A stretch of 25,949 nucleotides of DNA, from positions 1-25,949 of the IMG/VR virus record IMGVR_UViG_3300027144_000222. One strand, written 5' to 3'. Source of the DNA: a virus. A program made the position numbers and the translations under genes. Shown here one piece after another: positions 13,951-22,427 of this stretch. The notes beneath the pieces were generated by a model. That model did not search any database and had not been told where the DNA came from. It worked only from the letters and a program-made list of their open reading frames with translations. Every line of letters begins with the position of its first letter. The first letter of the stretch is position 1.

Positions 13951-15384
13951 TTAGGAAAAGACTTTTACGGCATATTTCGCTTCAAAATTATCCGCATCCT
14001 TAAAGTTATTTACCATTGGCATACCCTTGATATTGAGACTTGTATTCAATAGCATTGGACAGCCGGTTTCTTCATACCATCTACTAAGAAGTTCATATAG
14101 ACCAGAGTGTTGCTCTTTTGTCACAGTTTGGACGCGACTTGTGCCATCAGCATGGACAATAGCAGGAAACAAATCAGGATATTTACATCTTGAAGTATAT
14201 TGCATATAAGGGGAGTCTTCCCATGACATTTCAAAATAGTCTCTCGCATGTTCCGCCAAAATAACTGGAGCGAATGGACGAAATTGTTGACGCTTTTTAA
14301 TGGCATTTACTTTATCCTTAATATCATGGCCCCTTGGATCAGCTAGAAGACTGCGATTGCCTAATGCTCTGGGACCAAATTCAGCTTGACCATTTGCAAC
14401 ACCCACTATACCAGTATTTCGCAATTCTGTCAACAGTTTTTCTACTGGATATTCTCCTCCCATATCTGCACCCAGATATGGACCTTTCCAGTTCAATTTT
14501 TGTCTGTTGTTAGCTGCAATCGCTCCCAAGGAACTGCCTGCATCACCAGGATTTGGCATAATCCATACATTCTCAAAATACTTTCGTGCAATATGATTTG
14601 CACTACAGTTTAGCGCACATCCACCCATAAGAACGAGATTGTCTTGAGAGGCGTCTTTCATTTTTGCTCGTATTAGTAGTTTTTCAAATTCTTCTTCATA
14701 GACTTTTTGAGTTGCTGTGGCGACACTATAAATGTTCAGGTCGCTGTCATTGGGTCGCCACCAGCGACATCCGCGATGTAGGTTCTCAGATTTCCAAAGA
14801 TTTTTTACTTCGTCATAATACTTTTCGGGGTCACCATATGCTACCATTCCCATTAAGATATATTCATCTTCGTTTGCTTTTAGACCAATACGGTCAGTCA
14901 TAGCAGAATAGAACAGTCCCAAAGACTTGGGGTAGTCCATAGACCATTTCTTTTTCAGTTTACTACCAGAACATTTCCAGACTGACGCAGTATCGAATTC
15001 ACCGATAGCATCGATAACAAGAGCGGTTGCATTATCATACGGCGAAGTATAGAAGCCAGCTGCGGCATGCGATTCATGATGAAATGCAAATTCTACCGGA
15101 ATATCTTTTAGACCAAAATGTTCAAGATATTGCCTGACACTAAACCGAACTAATCCCTGGCCTGCCAGCAGCCTTCTCATTGCCCTAAGTTTAGGCTTTT
15201 CATACCAGTGTATCTTGTTTGGTTTACCAAACTTCAAAGCAGCATGAATCAAATCAGCATTTAAGTCTTTATCATTCTTGATACCAGAATATCTTTCCGC
15301 ATGTGAAGCAAACAGAATTTCATTTCCGAAAACAACAGTCAAAGACGCATCATGCACGGCGGCGGATATACCCCATTCAATCAT
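13951..15384 (-). CDS. Carbamoyltransferase, NodU/CmcH/TobZ family
   Basis: This 477-residue enzyme has the two-domain layout of NodU-type O-carbamoyltransferases, which move a carbamoyl group from carbamoyl phosphate, via carbamoyl-AMP, to a sugar or other hydroxyl. The N-terminal Kae1-like part has GISAAVHDASLTVVF, the metal-binding FHHESHAAAGF and ALVIDAIGEFDTASVW; the middle has LVLMGGCALNCSANH; the C-terminal part has GQAEFGPRALGNRSLLADPR and RPFAPVI. The ATG at 15384 is preferred over a TTG at 15417: it overlaps the upstream mini-ORF by 8 bases (ATGATTGA), like the other junctions of this operon, and gives the typical family start. It is the last enzyme of the radical SAM operon. Confidence 0.95.
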   Translation of the reverse strand: MIEWGISAAVHDASLTVVFGNEILFASHAERYSGIKNDKDLNADLIHAALKFGKPNKIHWYEKPKLRAMRRLLAGQGLVRFSVRQYLEHFGLKDIPVEFAFHHESHAAAGFYTSPYDNATALVIDAIGEFDTASVWKCSGSKLKKKWSMDYPKSLGLFYSAMTDRIGLKANEDEYILMGMVAYGDPEKYYDEVKNLWKSENLHRGCRWWRPNDSDLNIYSVATATQKVYEEEFEKLLIRAKMKDASQDNLVLMGGCALNCSANHIARKYFENVWIMPNPGDAGSSLGAIAANNRQKLNWKGPYLGADMGGEYPVEKLLTELRNTGIVGVANGQAEFGPRALGNRSLLADPRGHDIKDKVNAIKKRQQFRPFAPVILAEHARDYFEMSWEDSPYMQYTSRCKYPDLFPAIVHADGTSRVQTVTKEQHSGLYELLSRWYEETGCPMLLNTSLNIKGMPMVNNFKDADNFEAKYAVKVFS

Positions 15385-15481
15385 AGATAAAGGGGTCCTG
15401 TTTTCGAAGATACTCAATACGTTTCTTCATCTCTTTTTTGGCGCGATATGCTGCAAAGAATTTTTTTATAAATTTAATCAT
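15377..15481 (-). CDS. Mini-ORF before the carbamoyltransferase (34 aa)
   Basis: The ATG at 15481 overlaps the SGNH hydrolase stop as ATGA (15478-15481), and the TGA stop overlaps the carbamoyltransferase ATG. The product is strongly basic and amphipathic: MIKFIKKFFAAYRAKKEMKK and then RIEYLRKQDPFIYD. It may be a real small partner of the transferase or only a translational bridge that keeps ribosomes moving. The perfect fit into two overlaps favours translation. No family is recognised. Confidence 0.6.
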   Translation of the reverse strand: MIKFIKKFFAAYRAKKEMKKRIEYLRKQDPFIYD

Positions 15482-16269
15482 TGGATTATATTCCCGTCTT
15501 TTAACCTGTTATAAACTAAATCTGCAAACTTGATATGATATTCCACCTTAGGGTGTCCCCATCCATGGGTGGCTTGCTTATATGGAGTATCTCCATATGT
15601 ATCAGAAAAAGATACATCTCTTCCTAATAAATGTTTAAACCGCATATTAGACAGCCACGATATGCCCGGAGGAAATGAACGTTGAAGCATATTATTCCAA
15701 GAATATACAGTTGTAACCATCTTTATTCTTCCGCCAAAAGAATCCGAAAGAAGGTCTAGATATTTTAGATGTTTCGCATGTTCCCAAATAATATTGTTAT
15801 TAGTTCCCCATGTTGCAACCATAAATTCATAAACTTCTTTAGACGGCCAATGTTTTGGTAAGGACAACATTTTAGTTTCCATATAATTATCGCCGCTGGA
15901 TAAAATAGAGAATCTAGTAGGACAAGTTACTCCTACAATAATTAAATCGTTATCTCGAATAAGACCCTGTTCAATGTCATGGGTTAGTCTAAAAACCGCA
16001 TCGGCAAGACTTGTGCCTAGATAGGCACGATTCCAATAAGAAACATCTATTTTTTTCGCAAGATGTGTCGGCCAAGAAAAAGTTAAAGAATGGTCATCGC
16101 ATTTCTTTTGCATTTCTCGTGTCGGATAGATGGCTTCGCGATTCAAGACTCCTGCGTTCACTTTTCTCTTATCCAATTGATCTACATTGATTTGCAAAAT
16201 TTCGGCGTCCCCAAGTTCTTGTCCGGCAGTAAATGAGCAACCATAGGATACTATTCTATCGATTTTCAT
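15478..16269 (-). CDS. SGNH-hydrolase-like protein
   Basis: This 263-residue protein has block I near the N-terminus (IVSYGCSFTAGQELGD, Ser in the GxSxTxG position), a second segment NRAYLGTSLADAVFRL with Gly/Asn character, DNDLIIVGVTCPTRF, and a C-terminal THGWGHPKVEYHIKFADLVY containing the terminal His. These fit an SGNH/GDSL-type esterase or acetyl-transferring enzyme, though the usual DxxH is replaced by a GHPxxxxH arrangement. The start at 16269 is chosen because it overlaps the radical SAM stop as ATGA. It may acylate or deacylate the pathway's product. Confidence 0.72.
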   Translation of the reverse strand: MKIDRIVSYGCSFTAGQELGDAEILQINVDQLDKRKVNAGVLNREAIYPTREMQKKCDDHSLTFSWPTHLAKKIDVSYWNRAYLGTSLADAVFRLTHDIEQGLIRDNDLIIVGVTCPTRFSILSSGDNYMETKMLSLPKHWPSKEVYEFMVATWGTNNNIIWEHAKHLKYLDLLSDSFGGRIKMVTTVYSWNNMLQRSFPPGISWLSNMRFKHLLGRDVSFSDTYGDTPYKQATHGWGHPKVEYHIKFADLVYNRLKDGNIIQ

Positions 16270-17474
16270 ATATTTTTTGCCCAAGGATGCGTTTGAAATA
16301 AATTCTGATTTCTGATTTTATCTAATAACAGTTGCTTAGACACAAACTGCTTTTGCAAGTGAATATTTGTTAAGTTTTTTCTATTTCCATCTAAAAATGA
16401 AATAGTTTCCTGTAACGCCCATCTATTAATACCCATATTTGGCAATTCTTTTTTCATTTCAAGTAAAAATTCTTCGTAGTCTTTTTCCGGCATAACATCC
16501 GGCTGCAAGAAAACTGGAAAATCAACTGTATGAATTTGAACTTTCAAGTTCTTACTATCAGCCCATCGTAATAACGGTATCATCGCAGGAACTGATAAAT
16601 TTTGTAATGTAGAACTAATACCACATTCTATAGTATCCGTAGTTTCTGTTTGTGTGAGTAAAAGATCAAAGTTTTTTTCTATAGTTTCCCATTTAGCAGG
16701 ATTTCTAATATACTCATAGTAATCATAAATTCCATCAATACTAACATTAAGCTGAACCTGCTTAAACTTTTTCCATTGAGTAATAAATTTAGGTCTGAGG
16801 GTAATTCCATTGGTGTTGTATATTAATCTAACTCTAGAACTAACTCCAGAATCTACTAGATAATCTAATAGGGTTTCATGAGCATCAATTATTAAAGGTT
16901 CGCCGCCAATCAAATAAATCTCTCGGACAGTATTCAGGTGTGGTTTTAGCAATTCTTGCATGTCAACAACATCTACCCAATCATCTGGTTCACCGAATTT
17001 GCCGTAGTATTCTTCAGATTCTTTATGAGTAGTGATCTCTTTGCTAATCAAAGAACTACTCCAGGGTGCACACATTCTACAGCGTAAATTACATTTTCTA
17101 CCTAGGTCAAATTCAATTCTTTGGATTCCTAGGGGTTCAGGAGTATTAGTCTCATTAATATAATCGTAAGTATCAGGAAATCTTTGATTTATCATTTCAC
17201 GGAAACTTTGCATACCAGAATCTTCCATTTTCCAGCAGCGATTGCAAATAGGATTTCTTTCTCCTGCAATCATTCCTTTCCGTAATTCTTTATGAGTATG
17301 ATTATTTAATAAGCTATCTGTAGTGTAATCCTTCTTTGTTGTAATCATTGCCGTCACATCCGGCGTCTCTTCAATTCTGGCATTAATCGCATTGCAACAT
17401 GGCCGCAAATTACCCATAGAACCGACGCTAAGAAGTGTCCAAGGATATACACAGATAGTTTTACCATCAGACAT
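16266..17474 (-). CDS. Radical SAM protein D with N-terminal twitch-like Cys domain
   Basis: This 402-residue radical SAM enzyme has the SAM/[4Fe-4S] motif CNLRCRMC at residues 128-135 and a GGEPLI motif downstream (YLIGGEPLIIDA). Before the core it carries Cys8 (ICVYPW), Cys26-Cys27 (NLRPCC) and Cys77/Cys80 (CNRCW), which could hold an auxiliary cluster; in most SPASM/twitch enzymes such cysteines lie after the core. SIDGIYDYYEYIRNPAKW matches the usual 'D.....R...W..' strand. It overlaps the upstream radical SAM gene by 8 bases and the SGNH gene as ATGA. The substrate is unknown. Confidence 0.9.
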   Translation of the reverse strand: MSDGKTICVYPWTLLSVGSMGNLRPCCNAINARIEETPDVTAMITTKKDYTTDSLLNNHTHKELRKGMIAGERNPICNRCWKMEDSGMQSFREMINQRFPDTYDYINETNTPEPLGIQRIEFDLGRKCNLRCRMCAPWSSSLISKEITTHKESEEYYGKFGEPDDWVDVVDMQELLKPHLNTVREIYLIGGEPLIIDAHETLLDYLVDSGVSSRVRLIYNTNGITLRPKFITQWKKFKQVQLNVSIDGIYDYYEYIRNPAKWETIEKNFDLLLTQTETTDTIECGISSTLQNLSVPAMIPLLRWADSKNLKVQIHTVDFPVFLQPDVMPEKDYEEFLLEMKKELPNMGINRWALQETISFLDGNRKNLTNIHLQKQFVSKQLLLDKIRNQNLFQTHPWAKNI

Positions 17475-18744
17475 CGTTTTGTTCTCGTTCTTCTTTTCTC
17501 ATCATACTTCTTTTGGTTGTCCCAAGTTCACCCTGATCTAAATTATTATATTCTTCCCCACAACATGCACTACATTGATGACTTCTCAGTTGATGTCCTT
17601 TGGTAAAACTAAGGGGTAAAAATTTCTGATATAATGGAGAAGCGATAATATCTTCTAATTTATTATGATGGAGTGAGATGGATTTCATTCCTCCGTTCAA
17701 TTCAATCATTTTTTTAGATGAATCATTTTTATTAAAATCAGTATTTGCTCTCCACTGTTCTCCACCAAGAAAACAACAGGGATAAACATTTCCTGCACCA
17801 TCAACAAAGATTTCGTTTAGATGAAAATATTTAGATTGTTTTGCTCTACAAATTATGCCTAAAGTATTATGCGGAAATACAATCCATTTTTTATTTTGAT
17901 TATCATAAACATGCATATTTTGCTTTGCTTCCGGATCAGGAAGAAGTCTATTAAATTCGTCATCCGTAATAAATTGAGGAATTAATCCAAACTGTCGTTT
18001 AAATTCAATAGAGTTTTCATTTTGAAATTCCTCGTTCACCGGTTGTCGTAGAGTGTGTGTTACGACACCGTCTTTGTATACATCATACAACCCTCTACCA
18101 TCATCATCAAAGGAGTTCCAACGGGTTGTTTTTTTCACATTGAAAAAATGAAATCCAAGATCATCTGCAATTTTCTTAGCTTCGTCTACCTGATGTTCGT
18201 TATGTTCAAAGACAATGTAGTCCCATCTTGCTTTACCGCCTGCCGCAGTATATGCTTTCATATTTTCGTAAATTTTTTCGAAATTTGTATTTCTGCGATA
18301 TAGGTGATTGGTGTCCCATAATCCATCCACAGAAAAAATCACATAATCATCACGAGAGCCATCTGGACCACCGTTCATTATGGTAGCGAGTTCTTCCCAC
18401 CAAGACGCCGGACGGGCACTACCATTTGTGTGAATTACTAGACCGACTTTATCATTGCACTCCCGAATATATTTGTATATTTCCAGTGTGTCTTTTGCTG
18501 CAATAGGGTCACCATAATTTCCGCATGAATAAATTCGACGCATTTGTTTTAAGTATTCTGGCGAAAACCAACTTTTAAATTGCTGTAAAGTAATTTCTGT
18601 CATTGGAAGAATTGGATTGATATCAGAGCCTTGTCCAATATGTCTAGGACACATAGGACAAGCAGCATTACATCTCGTAGTAATTTCCAAATGCATCGCT
18701 GTCAAATCTTTATATGTCTCGTATAGAGGTTCAATTTGCATCAT
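17467..18744 (-). CDS. Radical SAM/SPASM protein C
   Basis: This 425-residue protein has its cluster motif very near the N-terminus, CNAACPMC at residues 25-32 (TTRCNAACPMCPRH), and a C-terminal SPASM-like region with FVDGAGNVYPCCFLGG and QCSACC, preceded by IICRAKQ. This is the conventional order, unlike the other three. Other landmarks are SCGNYGDPI and FSVDGLWDTNHLYRRNTNF. It may initiate chemistry on a peptide or sugar-like substrate; SPASM enzymes often act on peptides. AAGGAT precedes the ATG at 18744; a second ATG follows immediately. It overlaps radical SAM B by 14 bases. Confidence 0.92.
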   Translation of the reverse strand: MMQIEPLYETYKDLTAMHLEITTRCNAACPMCPRHIGQGSDINPILPMTEITLQQFKSWFSPEYLKQMRRIYSCGNYGDPIAAKDTLEIYKYIRECNDKVGLVIHTNGSARPASWWEELATIMNGGPDGSRDDYVIFSVDGLWDTNHLYRRNTNFEKIYENMKAYTAAGGKARWDYIVFEHNEHQVDEAKKIADDLGFHFFNVKKTTRWNSFDDDGRGLYDVYKDGVVTHTLRQPVNEEFQNENSIEFKRQFGLIPQFITDDEFNRLLPDPEAKQNMHVYDNQNKKWIVFPHNTLGIICRAKQSKYFHLNEIFVDGAGNVYPCCFLGGEQWRANTDFNKNDSSKKMIELNGGMKSISLHHNKLEDIIASPLYQKFLPLSFTKGHQLRSHQCSACCGEEYNNLDQGELGTTKRSMMRKEEREQNDV

Positions 18745-20122
18745 TAATATCCTTGCACATATAATAAAATTCCGCGTATTCGGGAAATAGTTCCAGAAGT
18801 CCTAGTCCAGGAGTTCTTCTATCATATTCAGTAAAGAATTTATAAAAGTCTTTTCTACCCTGTTGAATAAGTTCGGGTGTTATTTTCGGGCCGCCAGTTA
18901 CAAAATAGTTTCGAAGACGCTTCATCTTTTCCCACTCATGTTCATTGAACCCAGATCGCGGACCGTGTTGTGTTATATTATCTTTAATGAACTGCATATC
19001 ATCATCAAAATATGATACCCACTCCGGGGGTAAGAGATTAATCATCCAATGAGGCGGTTCTTTCAAATACGGCGTATCAAAACCAATTCTTTCTTTACCC
19101 CACTTGTGGCGAAGTTCTAGAATTTTTTCCAGAAAAGGTCTAAAAGAAGCGACACATAGAATGTTGTAGGTACACATTACGGATATGGAAACATCTGGAA
19201 CAGTCGAAAGATATGTTTCAACATTCTTTAACCATAAATCTTGACTTAGCCCACGGCGCATATATTCTGCTTTGGGGCCCCAGGACTCAAGGCTAGTGTA
19301 TAGTCTAAATGTCTTAATCTTTTTGCTCTCAATCATAGTCTTTACAGATTCGGCAAACTTAATTACCCTATTATTCGAAACTCCTAGATTACTGTTTAGG
19401 TTAAGTTCTAGATGGGAAGTATCATCTCCCGCTTCTATCAATTTGAATAGTTTCATTGTATTAGGATTAATAAGTGCTTCGCCCCCCGTAAGACGCAAAA
19501 CCTTCAAATCTTTCTTTAGATCGGGCCACCATTTCCAGAATGCTTCCACATACGGATTATCTTCGTCGTCTGCATATACTTTTGTGGTTTCTAGATATTC
19601 GATACCGTATTGATTATAACTAATGTCATAGTTACCATGTTCTTTAATTTCTTGCTCCCACAATGAAGATGCTTGGGGACAACAGTAACCGCACTTGAAA
19701 TTACAACCGTTGCCGAAACTAACTTCTAGAAAATATGGATTGAAGTCGGCATCCCAAGGAATATTACGAATACGCTCGGTTTCTTCCGCGGCATTAATCC
19801 AATGACTTGCGTTATGAAACATTCTATCACTAAAATTTTCGCCAGGAAGATTCTCGACATTCCAGCAATAATAGCATTCTTCCGGGCGGCCGCCCTCCAG
19901 CATAATTTTGCGCTGTTGCTTTTTCCACTTTGTGTTGTGAAGAGCGGATGGATTTTCGGCAATTTCTTCTAGAGGAATACGCTGTGGTCGAGGATGATAA
20001 CAACTGTGATTATCGCCCGATTGAAGATATAAAGTTTCATGTCTCCATTTTTGCAGGCAAAAACCATTACCCACAGTATTCAAGGTGTCTCGAACAGCCC
20101 TAATATGGTCCAAATTAGACAT
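18731..20122 (-). CDS. Radical SAM protein B (twitch-type, paralogue of A)
   Basis: This 463-residue protein starts MSNLDHIRAVRDTL at the ATG at 20122, which has AAGGAT upstream and lies 2 bases after the stop of A. A GTG at 20140 is in frame but less likely. The N-terminal cysteines are Cys22, Cys41, Cys83 and Cys86 (FCLQKW, HSCYHP, CYYCW), and the radical SAM motif CNFKCGYC is at 140-147. The block NPYVEAFWKWWPDLKKDLKV with LTGGEALI is shared almost word for word with A. The C-terminus ends LFPEYAEFYYMCKDINDAN. A and B are clearly tandem duplicates that diverged. The substrate is unknown. Confidence 0.92.
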   Translation of the reverse strand: MSNLDHIRAVRDTLNTVGNGFCLQKWRHETLYLQSGDNHSCYHPRPQRIPLEEIAENPSALHNTKWKKQQRKIMLEGGRPEECYYCWNVENLPGENFSDRMFHNASHWINAAEETERIRNIPWDADFNPYFLEVSFGNGCNFKCGYCCPQASSLWEQEIKEHGNYDISYNQYGIEYLETTKVYADDEDNPYVEAFWKWWPDLKKDLKVLRLTGGEALINPNTMKLFKLIEAGDDTSHLELNLNSNLGVSNNRVIKFAESVKTMIESKKIKTFRLYTSLESWGPKAEYMRRGLSQDLWLKNVETYLSTVPDVSISVMCTYNILCVASFRPFLEKILELRHKWGKERIGFDTPYLKEPPHWMINLLPPEWVSYFDDDMQFIKDNITQHGPRSGFNEHEWEKMKRLRNYFVTGGPKITPELIQQGRKDFYKFFTEYDRRTPGLGLLELFPEYAEFYYMCKDINDAN

Positions 20123-20124
20123 GC

Positions 20125-21777
20125 TTATAAATCCTTGCACTTATTATAAAATGTGAGTAGTTCAGGAAAAGTGTTCGCAAAGGAAGTATTGCGCCTTCTA
20201 TCCAACTCATCGACATATTGAGAAAATCTTTTCATATCAGTATTTAGACGACTTGGTTCCATTACTTGACGCATGATGTCCAGGTCTCTACGGACTTTGT
20301 CGATTTCATACTGTTTAAATCCCCGAAAACTAGTAGAATAATCATCACCCTGAATATTTTTTTCCATGAATTCTACGCTTCGTTCTACCATAGATATCAT
20401 GCCTGCGTCTGCCAATTTTATACTTAACCAACTTGGAGTATGCAGAATAGGAATATCAAACCAGATTTTTTGGCTTTGAGGACTAACTATTTGTTTTTTG
20501 CCGCTTACATCGTAGACCACTTCTGGCTGCTTATCATAGGCAAATTCTTCTCGTAAGTCAAGAACCCATTCTAGAAAATTTTGTAGTTTTGGGATGCTTA
20601 AAATATTAAAAGTATTAATAAGTGTGATATTAGTGCAGTGAGTTTCCCTCAAGAAAGTTCTAACGTTTGAATCGAGCCTATCGAAATCCATACCGGTTCG
20701 AATATATTCCGCCTGCGACCCAACACTATCACAGCTTACAAATAAAGAAAAATGCTTCATTACCGGAGCAATGCAATCAAACTCATAAGAAAATCCACCA
20801 TCAGTCAAACTTCTTCCGGTTTCTGTCAATTCTGGAATATTTTGTGATTCCATTGACGGCAATTCGCTACGATAAAGCCGCTTATTCTTATCGCCAATGA
20901 TATAGTGTTGCCATTTAGTCCATTCGGTTCCATTTTTGGGATCAGGCACATAACATTTTACCTTATGTGGTGCCGTTTCCAGCTTTTTAACTTGAGTTAA
21001 AAACTTATCAAACAATTCTTGTTTCGGTGGACACAAATTGCTTGTGATACTTAACTCCAGTTCTGGATTTGGATTTTCATACACATAATCTAATACTTTG
21101 AATGTATTATTATCCATAAGTGGTTCACCACCCGTCATTCTAAAAATCTTTAGTGTTTTATATAATTCGGGCCACCATTTCCAGAATGCTTCAACATATG
21201 GATTATTTTTGATGGCCATTTTTTTTGGCATCAAACCATATTCTGTTAATGCATTTAGATCATTATGCGCTGCATCCTTAAGAATATAGGGCCCAAATTT
21301 TTCAACTTCTTCCTGCCAGGAAGTGCTAAGATGAGGAGAACAGTAAACACATTTAAAATTACACGCCTGATTAAAATTCACCTCAACATAAGCAGGTGTG
21401 ATTGTCTTATCTAGTGTTTTATTCGTTGCGATTTTTTGAAAATCTGGCTCATTCCACCATTCGCTACTACGATAATGTCTATCGCTGGTGTGTCCGGCAT
21501 CCTCAATTCTCCAGCAATACGAACAACCCGACGGACGTTCACCTTTGCGCATCTTTTCACGTTCTTGAATTTTCTGTGGTGTATTATGAAGTAATCCGGG
21601 ATTTTCTGCTAATCCTTCAAGAGGAATATCATGTGTAGGAGGATGATAGCAGCTATGAGTTTTACCATTGGTTAAGTGTAAACTTACCATATTCCATTTT
21701 GCCAAGCAAAATGAAGAACTAACCGCGTTGAGTCTTTCCTTCATGGCCTCTGCCGACTCTTTATATTCGCCACTCAT
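20125..21777 (-). CDS. Radical SAM protein A (twitch-type, long paralogue of B)
   Basis: This 550-residue protein has the same layout as B: Cys24, Cys43, Cys85 and Cys88 before the core (FCLAKW, HSCYHP, CSYCW), CNFKCVYC at 139-146, then PYVEAFWKWWPELYKTLKIF with MTGGEPLM. It is about 87 residues longer, largely because of an insertion near residues 250-330 (around TEWTKWQHYIIGDKNKRLYR) and another near 420-440. It ends FPELLTFYNKCKDL, like B. The ATG at 21777 overlaps the 26-residue ORF stop as ATGA. Together with B it could form a heterodimer or handle successive steps. Confidence 0.92.
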   Translation of the reverse strand: MSGEYKESAEAMKERLNAVSSSFCLAKWNMVSLHLTNGKTHSCYHPPTHDIPLEGLAENPGLLHNTPQKIQEREKMRKGERPSGCSYCWRIEDAGHTSDRHYRSSEWWNEPDFQKIATNKTLDKTITPAYVEVNFNQACNFKCVYCSPHLSTSWQEEVEKFGPYILKDAAHNDLNALTEYGLMPKKMAIKNNPYVEAFWKWWPELYKTLKIFRMTGGEPLMDNNTFKVLDYVYENPNPELELSITSNLCPPKQELFDKFLTQVKKLETAPHKVKCYVPDPKNGTEWTKWQHYIIGDKNKRLYRSELPSMESQNIPELTETGRSLTDGGFSYEFDCIAPVMKHFSLFVSCDSVGSQAEYIRTGMDFDRLDSNVRTFLRETHCTNITLINTFNILSIPKLQNFLEWVLDLREEFAYDKQPEVVYDVSGKKQIVSPQSQKIWFDIPILHTPSWLSIKLADAGMISMVERSVEFMEKNIQGDDYSTSFRGFKQYEIDKVRRDLDIMRQVMEPSRLNTDMKRFSQYVDELDRRRNTSFANTFPELLTFYNKCKDL

Positions 21778-21854
21778 AGAGTTTTACACCAATCTAAAAA
21801 TTCGCTCATTTCAGGAAAAACTTCATCGCCACGTTGGTTCTCATCATTGCTCAT
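21774..21854 (-). CDS. 26-residue mini-ORF resembling the C-terminus of radical SAM A/B
   Basis: The ATG at 21854 overlaps the methyltransferase stop as ATGA, and the TGA stop overlaps the radical SAM A ATG as ATGA. The product begins MSNDENQRGDE and ends VFPEMSEFLDWCKTL. That end aligns with the last residues of A (FPELLTFYNKCKDL) and B (FPEYAEFYYMCKDI), and its MSN start matches B. The simplest reading is a third tandem paralogue reduced by in-frame deletion to its ends. Alternatively it is a free tail peptide with a role of its own. Expression is likely from the coupling. Confidence 0.65.
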   Translation of the reverse strand: MSNDENQRGDEVFPEMSEFLDWCKTL

Positions 21855-22414
21855 TTAAATCCCACCGCCATGTATCTATAAAAATGTCCGCACTTCAGCA
21901 TACCTGCATACTGTGGATCTTTAATACTGTTGATTGTTAAGAATTCTTCTAGATTATCAGCAATACGAACATGCTCAGGATTAACTAGATTATTTCCTTG
22001 CACGATATATTTAGTCCCCGTAGGAATGGAGTTCCACCAAGCATCATAAACTTCTTGTGTCACATGTTCGGAACTGGTATTGATAACTAAATCGGGATAT
22101 GGATAATTTAGTGGCATACCATTTCGCATGTCGTGCTGACGGAATGTGATATCGTGATAGCACTCATCGATAGCAGCAAATACCTTTTTACATTCAGAGT
22201 CGATGTCCGTGGTTAGAATTTTCGCATCAGGAAACTTGTGGGCAATAAACTGTGCAAGAACTCCGTACCATCCACCAAAAATTACAATAGAGCTATCAAG
22301 AGGAGTTACATGTTCCAGTAACCATTTCTTACTTTCGATCTGACTATCCCAAAAGTTCTCAGAAAATCTGTATGCATTTTCTGGATTATTACGGATATAT
22401 TGCATCCATAGCAT
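21851..22414 (-). CDS. Class I SAM-dependent methyltransferase-like protein
   Basis: This 187-residue product starts at the ATG at 22414 (MLWMQYIRNNPENAYRFSEN), 13 bases after the upstream stop. A longer frame exists but would run into the conserved upstream gene. The Rossmann-fold motifs are SSIVIFGGWYGVLAQFIAHK (motif I in a degenerate GGWYG form), AKILTTDIDSECKK (acidic residue that binds the ribose) and PDLVINTSSEHV (motif IV region). The rest includes VNPEHVRIADNLEEFL and HFYRYMAVG. It may methylate the pathway product or an intermediate. It is the first enzyme gene of the radical SAM operon and overlaps the mini-ORF. Confidence 0.8.
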   Translation of the reverse strand: MLWMQYIRNNPENAYRFSENFWDSQIESKKWLLEHVTPLDSSIVIFGGWYGVLAQFIAHKFPDAKILTTDIDSECKKVFAAIDECYHDITFRQHDMRNGMPLNYPYPDLVINTSSEHVTQEVYDAWWNSIPTGTKYIVQGNNLVNPEHVRIADNLEEFLTINSIKDPQYAGMLKCGHFYRYMAVGFK

Positions 22415-22427
22415 TACAACATCAAAA

